Positions 9,347-21,204 of a DNA stretch of 64,000 bases are shown here, piece after piece (the stretch's first letter is position 1; every line of letters begins with the position of its first letter). A program made the position numbers and the translations under genes. The notes under the pieces were generated by a model. The model was not told the DNA's origin and did not search any database. It saw only the letters and a list, made by a program, of their open reading frames with translations. Origin of the DNA: Cristatella mucedo (lineage: Eukaryota > Bryozoa > Phylactolaemata > Cristatellidae); the NCBI GenBank assembly GCA_009760855.2, contig WPIO01000019.1, positions 1,200,001 to 1,264,000 of the forward strand, read 5' to 3'.

Positions 9347-9884
9347 GCCCGCGGGCACTAGCGCCGCACAGCCCTCCCCCTCTCCCGCTGCGCCGCGGCC
9401 GAGTCCATGACGTAGTACTCGAGCTGTGGAGCCTGCGCGACGGCGCTCGCGCAGCAGGAGGGTGCAGGCAGGCCGCCCGGCCTGCGCCCTCGAAGCCGCA
9501 AGCCTCGAGTCGGCGCTGAGCGCTGGCGCAACTATCCGTACGCGACCGACCGCTCGATGCCGCCCAGCGCTGGGCCGTCACGAGCGAGTGCGGCGATTCG
9601 TCGGCGCGCCGCTCAGGATTCCGCGGCGGCTGGCAAGCTGGACCCGGGTTGGCCAGCTCAGCTAAACGTCTCTGCTGCCTGCACGCCCAGCCGGAACCGC
9701 GAAACCGAGACAGCCGAAGCCACCGCGGCCGCCGAGAGGTGACGCAGTCGCATTCTTCACAACGGAGCCGCGCAGCCGCTCGGCTCACCTTTACTTCTAC
9801 GCCCGCGCTCTGCGGACCGCCGCCGTATCGCGGTGGCGAGCACGAGCGAAGCGCGGCGGCCGTCGAAAAAAGCTTAAATCGCAC

Positions 9885-10148
9885 TAATTTATCACTGCAT
9901 TTAGTGGGTCATTGCGATTCGTTCGCTGTGTGCTAATGCGTGCTGATACAGTCAGTGCCTGCTGCTACTAACCGTATCTACATGTTGATCCTGTGCATGT
10001 TACATCTAACAATGTTACACTCGAATGCATTACGAATGTTACCACTAATCGTTCGGTCATGCTTTCTTTACAGCATCCGCAAAGTGGCTAGAAAGAGATT
10101 AAGTTCTCTAAGGGCTCTATACTAATATATTGTTATTATTATTACTAC
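9885..10148 (+). repeat. LINE-A 3' UTR copy
   Basis: It starts at GCATTTAGTGGGTC and runs through divergent versions of the tandem UTR units to the hairpin (AGAGATTAAGTTCTCT) and a decayed (ATT)n. No coding sequence remains. Confidence 0.85.
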
Positions 10149-10149
10149 A

Positions 10150-10740
10150 ATATTCAAAGAGGGGAAGCTCGGCGTCCACCAGCGACCCGATGGCTTCTCA
10201 TTTTGGGCAACCTTGTGGCTGTCTGACCCTGAGGTGACCATCTCATCCCCCCCCCTGCTTGCCACGAAGACATCCTGCTTGACGCCCTGCCAAAACCTTA
10301 CGTCTACAAAGACTCGAGCCGACACCTAGAAATGCAGTTCAAATAAGGAGCATCCTTCTTTAGGGCTTCTTGCCATAATCGAAAATCTGACCATGGGATC
10401 TGCGACTTTTTTGAATCACTGGTGCTGATGTTCAGTCATCTGGATACTGCGGACCAGCAGCCAGTGCTCGTCGAGCCCTCGACGGCATTCTGTTCTGGAA
10501 AATCGTGGATTCACCTTGCGATACTAAATAAAATGGCTTCAAGATCGGCGCAGCAGTGCTGCACTGCTGCGTCATCAACGTCGGCACGAAATTCGTTCGC
10601 TCGTTCGCTTGATCCACGAAATCCCTGGGTTGAGCTCTCATGAGCCAAGTTATGTGGCTGCCACGCTTTTGCTGTCTGGCATAGTCAACCAGCTCTGCGG
10701 CGGCATGGTGGAAAAAGCGCCACAGACAAGCATATGAAAA
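10150..10740. other. anonymous DNA
   Basis: No repeat family, RNA or convincing coding region was recognised. Open frames at 10422-10643 plus and 10432-10641 minus are unsupported. Confidence 0.4.
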
Positions 10741-10925
10741 AAAGAAAATACTCGCTAATTTAACAGCCTCTTTTGTATAGCGGCAGAGGAGCCTTTACAG
10801 CTATCACCGCCGCTTGCTGTGACAATAAAGGATCACTCAAAGCAGGATTCGGACTCTCGACTTTGGGACCGAGGTCGTGAAAAGCAACCGCCTTACCTAG
10901 CTAGTGAGACATCGAGGCTCTGACG
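10741..10925 (-). repeat. SINE-B, diverged
   Basis: TTTAACAGCCTCTTTTGTATAG, the ACCGCCGCTTGC body and GGGACCGAGGTCGTGAAAAG identify it. The B box is degraded (GGATTCGGACTC on the plus strand). Confidence 0.8.
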
Positions 10926-11550
10926 TGGCTGAATCATTTACAATAATGAGCAGACAGTATGGCCAAGTAAAGCCGCCATCTGTTAAACGCATCAACATGC
11001 TGTCATTTATGTAGCAGTTTCTCCGGGTCCTATCTCATCCCGATTGGGAACTCGGACCTTCGCAAGTTGTTTCTACCCAGTTCAGGAAGGGACGAGATTT
11101 CTCGGTCTGCTCGCCAGTACTGCGTGTGCTTGCAGATCTAAAGAAAAGTTTGGTTTGACCTGCATCATTGCGAGGTTTTCGTGAGATGACCGAGCCACTT
11201 CTAAAAATAATTGCGACTTTGATTCTTGCGCAGTATGCTCGAGAAAGATCGCATGCCAAAGCGCCACAATCTGTCTTAAATGCCATAGGCGGATGCCAAG
11301 GACTTCGGAGTGAGTCACTAGCCGAATGCAAGCGTTTCGTAACATGTCAAACGATGCCGTAGGCGACTGCTGCTGCTCCTGCATCAGCAAATCCTTGGCA
11401 AATCCTGCGAAGTGGAAATCCCCAACTCAAAACTAGTGGCTTTTATTCATGTCGCTTTAATAAGAAGAACTGATTTCTCGTTGGCCATTCGTTGCAACGA
11501 TTCGCCGTTTGCGGCCTATTGACATCGTTGGGAGGCATGCAATGTCAAGC
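10926..11550. other. anonymous DNA
   Basis: Nothing is recognised with confidence. Short open frames on both strands have no domain resemblance. Confidence 0.4.
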
Positions 11551-11554
11551 AATC

Positions 11555-12190
11555 TAACCCCGTCTGTAACTCTACAAAGCTACAATGACAAAGTAGGCGC
11601 TACGCAGGAGAGTTTTCTAAAGCGTGCTCAAAGCCTTAGCGGCTGTCGGTAGGCATTCGGTAGCCAACAGACTCCAGCTCTCGCAAACAAGAAAAACTAA
11701 GAAGCATTGCTGAGTCAGGAGGGTAGTTGGAAGAGTGAGTAGAATGAAAGTAGCAACTCAGGACGACTGGAAAGAATGTGCCACCGTCGGCAGCAGGACA
11801 GTAGAAGTCGTTGCATCAGAATTGTGGAGGTGTGTTAAAAATTCTAGGACCTGCAAAGCAAAAGCTTCAAGCGAAAAGAAGAACAGCTAATTTCTTGTCC
11901 ATTAAGAACTTGAGGGCACAAGGAAAAATGGTGCAGCGGTACGTGCTAGCTACGAAGAAGTCAATCTGTTGCTGGCCTTGTTAGTCAGTCTAAGAGAATT
12001 ACTCTGTTTCCACTAATCTACTGGAAGCCATCGAAGCTCCTTAACAAAGGAGACACGAGTTCAAACCTCTGGGATATGTTGACTAGCCTTTTCGCCGTAT
12101 TCATAAGCAGTTGCAGTGGCCCAGTGGCCCTTTTTTGATCGCACAGCTAAAACGGAGTTGCAATAATCCAGCCTAGACAGGACCAGGAAG
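11555..12190 (-). pseudogene. LINE-C RT C-terminal end and 3' UTR
   Basis: On the minus strand it reads LVLSRLDYCNSVLA and LLKELRWLPVD, typical of the end of CR1/L2-group RT proteins. It then becomes non-coding and matches 30437-30950. At the 12190 end it joins directly to LINE-C linker sequence (12190-12600), so the RT core is missing. The joint sits in a short CAAAAA-type homology, suggesting an internal deletion. Confidence 0.75.
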
Positions 12191-12603
12191 CTACTTCAAT
12201 TTTTTTGAAAGCCCTGGCTTTTCCAAGCTTTCGGGTGTAGGCTGGGAGGAAGTCTTTGAAATTGGCCGGATCGTCGTTCGACCCAGACTTCTTAAAGCAG
12301 CGTTCAAGCCTTCGCTTAACACCACGGTGCCTCTTCTGAATTGTTTTGGATTATTAAAAGGAATCTTCGCGACTCTGTACACAGACAGAATGTACGGGAG
12401 CACAGGTAGTCCAGGGCACTCCCAAATGTCATGTTCACTGAATCAGCGAGGGTATCGAGGCAGTCGGTCGAGTCGGGGCAGATCAAGAAGAACTGCTTTA
12501 CAAACAGATTTCGAAAATTTCTCCGATTCATTGCTCTTCAAGTTGCGTTGCTGGACAAACTCGACGCTACCCTGCCCGTACAACGGAATAGAAGCAGTTT
12601 AAT
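12190..12603 (-). pseudogene. LINE-C EN-RT linker region
   Basis: It aligns by eye with 56830-57340 minus (AGGAATCT.CGCAAC.CTGTA, TTAAAGCAGC.TTCAAGCCT, AGTTGCGTTGCTGGACAAACTCGACG). The protein is broken by frameshifts. Typical LINE linkers carry a DPTTCVDTL-like stretch; here PDSTDCLDTLADSVN is visible. Confidence 0.65.
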
Positions 12604-12746
12604 AATAATATGAATCACTTGTATAGCGCCCTAAGAAAACTAAATCTCTATTCAGGCATTTCACGGATGCCACGGGGCTCGAGCCCACGACAGCACACCC
12701 AGACCCTGGTCGGGGTGAGCACCTTAACTGCTGGGCCAAACCAACA
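12604..12746 (-). repeat. SINE-A inserted in LINE-C
   Basis: Full-length on the minus strand: tRNA-like head (TTGGCCCAGCAGTTAAGGTGC; B-box region GGGCTCGAGCCC) and a LINE-A-like end (AGAGATTTAGTTTTCTTAGGGCGCTATA). LINE-C sequence lies on both sides (linker and EN), so SINE-A landed in a pre-existing LINE-C. Confidence 0.85.
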
Positions 12747-13375
12747 GTAAACGGGGCTCAGCAAACGTCCGATATGGTCAGCAGGCACACAGCAAGGTCA
12801 GTGGGGCAGGCATCTTTAGTGATAACGAGATCATGAATATGGCCACCGATGTGATGCTGTATGATTAATGTGTTTGGTCAAGCCGAAGCTCTTCAGACAG
12901 TCAACACATGAACGAACCTGGCTGTTATTAGGATTGTCAACGTGCATGTTGAAGTCTCCTGCAATTGATAACAGCCTGTCATGCAAATATTTTAATTAGG
13001 ATTTCCGAAAGCTTCTCTAGAAACAAACTTGGACAGCCAGAAGGAGGTCGGTAAATCGTATATGTGAGAGGCATGGTCTTTGGTGGGGACCTGATAGCAA
13101 CTGATTGAAATGATGGCCCATGTGAAAACCACAGGTCTCATTGCCAAACGATTCACAAACAATAGCAGCCTACCTGCCACCTACCTTGTCAGCCTGCATA
13201 GTCTGAAAGAATGAGAACCCGGCTGGGGTTGTCTCAGATACACAGCCACCAGAGCAAGGAGTCATCCAAGTTTCGGGCAGCAGAAATGCATCTAGCTTCA
13301 GCTGGACAGCCTGATCGCGGATAAGTAACTCACTGGCTTTAGTGAGCCAAAATAAGCACACAAACTCCCAGGGCC
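12747..13375 (-). pseudogene. LINE-C endonuclease domain
   Basis: An AP-endonuclease-like domain of a non-LTR retrotransposon. Minus-strand order: NKASELL-type start (13340), LPETW catalytic motif (TETW type, 13265-13285), TPAGFSFFQT..DKVGGR, then GDFNMHVDNPNN (12942-12959 and on) and a GHIHDLVIT-like stretch, followed by SDH-like remains near 12765. Frameshifts separate the pieces. EN domains of this kind nick the target DNA; this one is inactive. Confidence 0.8.
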
Positions 13376-13710
13376 CACAACCGGGTGGGGAGAAAACCTC
13401 AGGTGAGGTTCCTAATGAAACGTCGGCATGCTAGATCAGCTAGGTAGTGATAGTTGGTAGAGATAGATTAGCAGCTCCTCATTTATAGTCGCTATGCGCA
13501 TGATATATCACTACGGCTCAGATCTTTTAAAACAAAATCTGAAGTGCTGGTTAGCAGAGTTGTTTCGTCCTTGGCATACGCATCCCTCTTTGGCTTTGGA
13601 ATATGCACCTGATATCGCTCAGAGTAACACGGGCTTGCTAGTAAGAGGTAGATGCTTGATTCTTGGTTGCTGTCGTGCTCAGCCATCGATCGTTGTCATA
13701 CCTGCGATCT
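13376..13710. other. anonymous DNA
   Basis: It may include the 5' flank of the LINE-C copy. No motif was recognised. Confidence 0.35.
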
Positions 13711-13711
13711 G

Positions 13712-13765
13712 TTGATCAGCAAATGTAAAGTGCATAGAAAGAGATTGAGTTCTTTGAACACCCTC
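13712..13765 (+). repeat. LINE-A 3' end fragment
   Basis: CAGCAAATGTAAAGTGCATAGAAAGAGATTGAGTTCTTTGA is the LINE-A terminal hairpin. It stops where SINE-B begins. Confidence 0.75.
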
Positions 13766-13945
13766 GTTTATGTAGTGGCAGAAGAGACTCAATGGCTGTC
13801 ACTCTGTTTGCAGTAGGCAATAAAGGATTGCCTGCTGCAGGACTCCAACCCACGACTTAGGTTGTTGCTTCGAGATTCGAACTTGGCTGCGATCTTAGAT
13901 TCCATCTGGGTCGTGAGGACCTTACCCCCAGGCTAAGACCGAGGA
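13766..13945 (-). repeat. SINE-B, diverged
   Basis: GTAGTGGCAGAAGAG, GCAATAAAGGATTGCC and CAACCCACGACTT are SINE-B body and B-box sequence. The head is scrambled by a partial duplication. Confidence 0.6.
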
Positions 13946-14159
13946 TCAAAGACTGGCACCGTCACGTGCTCCGTGTTTATGGTAAGGATTATTGATCTGG
14001 AACAGTACACGTGCATCACAACGCTACCTCTAGTCAAGTAGTTCGACCGCTGTCGCTTGTAACGCATAAAGATGGTCTTGAAAAGCAAGTCAAGTGGTGT
14101 TGGGAACAGCACAATGGCTGCCGTATCAAGTACGTTGGCTGCCATTGTCTGGTGGCACT

Positions 14160-14160
<1 letters not shown>

Positions 14161-14236
<76 letters not shown>

Positions 14237-14345
14237 GACAGGCAGACAGACAGACAGAGACAGAGACAGAGAGACAGAGACAGAGAGACGGAGAGAGAGC
14301 GAGAGAGAGAGAGAGAGAGACAGCAAGAGAGAGCAAGAGAGAGGG
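14161..14345. repeat. (GA)n then (GACA)n purine-rich array
   Basis: A GA run of about 70 bp passes into mixed GACA/GAGA units. Long Arg-Glu or Ser-Leu open frames here are artefacts. Confidence 0.97.
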
Positions 14346-14504
14346 ACCACACATTAGCTTGCCATGTTCACCAAGGGAGTGGCTATAAGGCATCAACAGT
14401 GCATGAGGTTGCCCGATAGCAACCAACCACCAGTGCCAGTGAGGGTTGCCTCACGGTAACCGACTCTGTGCCATCCGAGTGCAGAATCAGCTGCACCTCC
14501 GACT

Positions 14505-14548
14505 TCCACTTCTCTCCTCTCTCTCCATCTCTCCCTCTCTCTTCCTCA

Positions 14549-14626
<78 letters not shown>
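14505..14626. repeat. (CT)n microsatellite
   Basis: Imperfect CTCC/CT units lead into about 75 bp of pure CT. Confidence 0.97.
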
Positions 14627-14628
<2 letters not shown>

Positions 14629-14739
14629 CCCCTTCCCTAATAATTGAGCGACTATGCCAGGCTTGGACAAGGCCACACCTCCATCTCCCTCCCTCCCATT
14701 CCCCTCCATAAGGAACAGCAGAATAGCCGTCAGGCGCAG

Positions 14740-15270
14740 GAGCTACATGTGCAGTGCATGGGTAGCAGCAGCAGCGGCAGTAGCTGCAGCAGCAGCAACC
14801 GCAGCAATGTGTTTGCTCTCGTGGTCACGTCTGCTACACTGCTGCCTGGCAGCAGCAAGAGGCTGGTGTTGCTGCTGCTGTTGCCGATGCCAAGGCCAAG
14901 GCTGCCGAGGCTGTCAGTCAGCCGTGCTGAGGAATGCTGGTGCACATGAGGGAGGGAAGCTCGAAGGCAACCGGTTCACTTGCAGCACTGCAGCTGGGCA
15001 ACGAGTGCACCTCGTGGCATCGGGCAGCCAGGACCCAGGTTCCCATGCTCTGCATCACCTGGAACAAAGAGAGAGAGACAGAAATTCGAGCACCGAGCCA
15101 CCGGCAGGCATGAGAAACTTTGGATTGAATGTAAACAACCAAGCATGCGTGCAAGAATGCAGCTTCTGCCACCAGTGCAGTCCCTGAACTTACGATTTAC
15201 TGCTGCTGGTTGCTGCTGCTGCTGACTGCTGCTGTTACTGGTTGCTGCTGTCGGCTCATTGCTGCTGCTA
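14740..15270. repeat. CAG/CTG-rich interspersed triplets
   Basis: Clusters of GCAGCAGCAGCGGCAGTAGC (14762-14805), CTGCTGCTGTTGCC (14869-14885) and TGCTGCTGGTTGCTGCTGCT (15198-15270). Overlapping open frames in both directions are low complexity. No gene is called. Confidence 0.7.
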
Positions 15271-15634
15271 ACACCAGGGTCCAGCCTCAACCTGACTCCT
15301 GCTGCCTTTGGCAGACAAAAATCTAGCATTGAATGTCATCTTCTTAAGCACAAGTGCAAGCATAGTCATGTCAAACACAAGCAGCTCTATCCGTAGAGCA
15401 CTGCCATTGGAATGCATTTTCAGAAATGAGTTTGGTACTGAATACGCACACTGATCCCATGATCTATGAGATTTGCTCGGACAAATTCGTGCAGCAAAAT
15501 TGACTCTAAATCAGCAGGCAGGACCAGGTGGACCAATCAGCCAGTCAGGATGCATTCAAATTTTTGTAATGTCTTTTGGACAGAGAGGCAAACAGACACA
15601 AAAAGAGAGAGAAAGGGAGTGCTAGAGTGTATGT

Positions 15635-15890
<256 letters not shown>

Positions 15891-15899
15891 AGACAGATA

Positions 15900-17060
15900 G
15901 ACAAACAGACATATTGGGCTTCAGGTTGGCGCCAATCTGTGTGGCGCTTGCTGGTGCTCACCAATCATAGTGTGTTCGGACGGTAGTCATTGCCGGGTTT
16001 GGCTTCCCAATACAGACGTCTTGCTGCTGCTGAATGGGAAGTGAAGGAAGTACCATTACTCGTTTGTTGCATCTGCCATCGCCAACTTACAATGAGGTAG
16101 GGTGCAGAGCAAGGTCTTCAGAGGGCTGTCTGTACCGATAAGCAAACGGATCACAAAGCATCGACGGCAAAACATGGCAGGAACGTGTAGCCTCTTAAAA
16201 TGAGGAGGCACACCTGTGTGCCCGTCTGTGGTCGTCATGTGTGAGTGGGGTACCCTATCGCTGCCCTACCACAATAGTCCATATAGAGCTTATACAGAAG
16301 CACGTGGGACAGCAGCCGAATAACTCCTGGCCTCGGTATCAGGAGCCAGGTGTGATACCTTCTTCATGCTTTAATGACCTTGCTGGCAGTTGCTGGATGA
16401 TACCAGATCGGCTTGATGTTCGCGAATTGACTGACATTGCCCCTGTCTGTTCGTCCGCACATCCCTATCTCTTTATATTTCTCCATATAATAACCGCCAT
16501 AATATTTGTAAGTAATACTATGTGCCTATCTATCAACCTATGATTTCAAAATGCAGAATGGTTGGAGGCCCTATCCCGTGGGACTGAGTGCTGAAAAGAA
16601 GCGACATTTGCCACAAGCAGAGACCGACTGGCACTATCTGGGTCACTGGTCCAGTGGTGCCACCGATGGAGCCACCGAGACCACAGCTGCTTTGCTGCTT
16701 TATTACTTTATTACATGCATTCAAGCACTCAGCTTTAGATTTCTGCTCACTGTATGTGCTCGAGCCGAATCCCCATGTTCTACTAATGTGCACGTTTATA
16801 ATTGAAAATTTAGTGCCACACTGGAACTACTAGGCCAGCTGCGCTGAGAGATTCTAGAAGGTATCTGCTGTACAGAAGAACTGCCTAGAAGTGGTCGGGC
16901 CATGTGGTATTCAAGAGCATGTATGTGTGTATGCATGCTTGTAGCATATGCCTCGGTGTCTAACTCTAGCGATCTATATACTACTTAGTATCATTACTAT
17001 ATTACATTAGATTGAATTACAATGCATATATTAAATATTATTGAGTCTCTTAATCTATCG
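15900..17060. other. anonymous DNA
   Basis: No transposon or coding signal was recognised. Open frames of up to 100 codons occur on both strands without domain resemblance. Confidence 0.4.
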
Positions 17061-17063
17061 AGA

Positions 17064-17172
<109 letters not shown>

Positions 17173-17250
17173 TCTGTATATACGTATAGCTGAATATTCT
17201 TGTGTATCTGTTTGCATTTCTGTCTCTGACTCTTTGTACCTGGTTTTTGA

Positions 17251-17330
17251 ATTAATAATAATAATAATAATGCACTTGATAAAGCGCCCTCAGAGAACTC
17301 AATCTCTTTCTAGGCACTTTACATTTGCTT
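17251..17330 (-). repeat. LINE-A 3' tail fragment
   Basis: (TAA)n, GCACTTGATAAAGCGCCCTC and AATCTCTTTCTAGGC: the terminal hairpin only. Confidence 0.85.
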
Positions 17331-17493
17331 CATCATGAACCCCATGCATGACTGAACTGGTCATTGGTTGAAGTTTCTAAGTTTTTCAACCAATCGAAAC
17401 TTCTACTTTTCTTTGGAATTTAGCTACCTTTTCTGCTACACTATATGATCTAGTCCACCTGCACTGCGCCATCGGAATTATTTTTTATTAAGG

Positions 17494-17928
17494 TTATCTG
17501 CTGCACGTGTCAGACCAGTTAGTATAAGCTTGACGAAATCGAAGCTCATCAGCTGGACAGCAAATTCGACCTCTCCCGAGCTGTCTGAAGAAAGCCAGAT
17601 AGCTGAATCCAATCGCAATTTTAGCCTTCAGCTTTGAGAACCTTTGTGTAGTCTGCAGTGATATCCGGGGCAGCGCTGCTTGCTTAATGTAGCCACCGAG
17701 CTGGCTCGGCATGTGGGCAAGTATTTCGGCAGCCCACTCTTCAAGCCCTAACGGCTGCGGTCTGGCGTCGCGAGAGTTTGCCTCGCCTCGTCTGACAGTG
17801 ATCAGGTTGCCTGATTTCTTGCATTTTGGGACCTCCGGGAGTGCGATGCTGAACCTGTAGACTAAATACCACGTGTCACATCTCCGGTGGGCTCGTGTGT
17901 TTCGACACCCGAGTAGCTCTGCATTGCA
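17494..17928 (-). other. 144-codon open frame, unidentified
   Basis: Stop-to-stop frame on the minus strand with non-repetitive, mixed composition (for example GLEEWAAEILAHMPSQLGGY near 17680-17740). The first ATG is internal (17712). A neighbouring frame (17876-18076 minus) is also open, so a frameshifted old coding region is possible. No family was recognised. A handful of frames this long are expected by chance in 64 kb on six frames, so the call is weak. Confidence 0.2.
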
Positions 17929-18129
17929 CTATATACGGGCATTGTGTCATCAGCGCTGTCATATTAGGCAGTTCGACGTCGTCTGTGGGGTGCTCTGCAA
18001 CACTTTGCAGCATCACGTTTAAGCTATTTTCTGCTTTTGCCATCCCACCAGACAGGCGTCTCTGTGTCAGCGTCATTTATAAGCTACTGGCACGGGCCCT
18101 GCGGCCTCTCTCTCGCCACTGGTGACTCA

Positions 18130-18750
18130 GTCGAACAGCATCTGTATTCCATTAACGTGCTCTGAAAGTAGTCAGAAAGCCGTGAGAAAGTGTACGAATG
18201 ATTAGGTTCACGAAATCCCTTTCAGTAGAGGTGGCTTATCACTAAAATGTACCAGATACAGATATCTGTATACACTGAATATCTGCATATAGTGCAGAAT
18301 GAAACGGGTGCTTGAGCTAAGACATTTCTTGCCATTCAGCTGTATGCTCCTCTCAAGGTAATGCCTACGGAAATTGAGCTGCCAGGCTTAACTTCTCATA
18401 ATTAATTCAGCTTTCATGGTGACTATAAAAGCATTTTCAGCTCAGTACCCTATTGGAAGTTATATATATAAAGCCCTGTGTTGAGTGCAGTACACATGCT
18501 GTCTCGACCACTCAATCGGCAGAGTACTGGCAAGGAAAACCAGAGGTGGGATATCGACACGTACTCGATCAGACATTTATTAACACCAAGTCCCCAAAGC
18601 AGCCGTCCTGCGGTCACCCCATATTTAAAACTACTGCTTTCCATGCACCCACCACCGAAGGTCGCATATGCATTCAGCCATTGAGAGGGCTCGGTGTCGA
18701 GCAAAGGCGAATCAGCAGGATATGCGAGAGTAATCCCCATTTGCCTTGGC
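18130..18750. other. anonymous DNA
   Basis: Nothing specific was seen. Confidence 0.35.
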
Positions 18751-18754
18751 CTAA

Positions 18755-18925
18755 TAATCTCAGCTGGTTTAACAGCCTAACTTGTGTACAGCAAAAGAGC
18801 CATGTTGGCCATCACTACCACTTGCAGTTGGCAATCAAGGATCGCCTATTTGCAAGATTCAAACCCTTGACCTTGATCGTGGAGAGCGACCACATTACCT
18901 CTATCTGGGCTATCATGGCTCAGTA
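18755..18925 (-). repeat. SINE-B, diverged
   Basis: CAGCTGGTTTAACAGCC, CACTACCACTTGCAGTTGGCAATCAAGGATCGCC and ACCTTGATCGTGGAGAGCGACC keep the SINE-B order. The palindromic arm has decayed. Confidence 0.75.
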
Positions 18926-19183
18926 ATAAGCAGTGGGTGCAGTCGCCAACCCCACCAGAAAAAATGCAACACGACACCCAACTACAGCTAAAAAATGATA
19001 ATGCATTCAGGTAGTACATGGCTCAAACTTTAAAGCCAAGGCTTTAGTTAGGCCCCATCTTGAAAGTGCTGTTTGCCATGCAATGGTCTCTAGAGCTCAA
19101 TCTATAAAACACCAGTTTGGCAAATCCGATGACAGATGACCGGTCCTGTGAGCAGAGAAATCTTTCTGCGCTCAGTAATAAAA

Positions 19184-19325
19184 AATAATATAATTCATTT
19201 ATACAGCACCCCAAGAGAACTTAATCTCTATTCAGGGGCTTCACATATGCCTCGGGGCTCGAGCCCACGACCTCAGTCAGACCTTGATCGGGGCGAGCAC
19301 CTTAACCGCTAGACCAAACCAGCTA
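19184..19325 (-). repeat. SINE-A, full length
   Basis: Minus strand: head GGTTTGGTCTAGCGGTTAAGGTGCTCGCC, B-box region GGGCTCGAGCCC, a short body, then AGAGATTAAGTTCTCTTGGGGTGCTGTATAAATGAATTATAT. It matches the 21412 and 38444 copies closely. Confidence 0.9.
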
Positions 19326-19490
19326 GACATCCTTTGGTTGCAATGTTTTATGAAGTATAGAAAGAATAAAGTAATAAAGTGAAATCAAGCTGGCAGCATG
19401 TACTTAATATAGTCTTAGTATTTATAAGTACACTGACAATGAGCAACAGTAAAGTTTGTTTACGTGAGCATTGGAGAGTGTGCATAACAA

Positions 19491-20590
<1,100 letters not shown>

Positions 20591-20591
20591 G

Positions 20592-21190
20592 CTTAATGAT
20601 AATAACAATAACGCACTTGATAAAGCGCCCTCAGAGAACTCAGTCTCTCTCTAGGTGCTTTACATTTGCTGCAAAGGGAAATGCAATTGAATGGTGAGTA
20701 ATATCATGCTTGATAAACAAACAAAATGAATAACATGGTTAGGGGTGACATGCACAGGGTCAGCATGCAAATGTGGTTAGTGGCAGCATGCACAGTGTCA
20801 GCACGCATAAGCACATCAAGGACGAATCACAGGGACCCACTAAATGCTGTCCTAAATAGGTGTGTTTTTAAGTTCTTTTTAAACGTGGTCAGGTCAGGGG
20901 ATGTTCTGACGCAAGTCGGGAGGGAGTTCCAGGCTTTGGGAGCATACGAACTAAATGCACGGTCTCCAAAGGATTTGAGGTTTGTACGAGGTATTTGTAG
21001 GCTGTTGGATTCCGAAAAGCGTGTGGTACGATGCTTGGACTGATGGGGGAGTATATCTGAGAGATAGGCTGGAGCCAAAGAATGAAGTAACCTTAAAGTG
21101 AGCGATAAAACCTCGAAGTCAATCCATTGCTTGACTGGTAGCCAGTGCAGGTCGGCAAGAAGTGGTGGCTTGGGGGCGAATGGCTGGGTC
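20592..21190 (-). pseudogene. LINE-A RT C-terminus and 3' UTR
   Basis: From the 5' side on the minus strand it reads PPLLADLHWLPVKQWIDFEV, LHSLAPAYLSDILPHQSKHR, SFGDRAFSSYAPKAWNSLPT and LKTHLFRTAFSG. The frame is open over about 110 codons. The complete 3' UTR, terminal hairpin and a short (ATT)-like tail follow. It is truncated at the 5' end within the RT C-terminal region. The UTR shares nearly every base with the 43.7 and 56.4 kb copies, so it is fairly young. Confidence 0.92.
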
Positions 21191-21204
21191 GTGTGGCTGG
21201 AACT

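Larger units (their letters stand above)
7500..9880. other. GC/CpG-rich block 3
   Basis: This is the longest CpG-dense block and has no recognised transposon sequence. It contains perfect hairpins (7558-7604, 8041-8061, 9320-9346), a duplicated 13-mer and a possible minus-strand first exon. Many open frames exist on both strands (for example 7482-7964 minus, 160 codons; 9294-9884 minus, 196 codons). Their low-complexity Arg/Ala/Pro composition suggests GC-driven openness, not real genes. Confidence 0.5.

Noticed and set aside
9294-9884. 196-codon minus-strand open frame
   Set aside because: GC-rich block 3 is open on both strands here; the product is a low-complexity Arg/Ala/Ser string.
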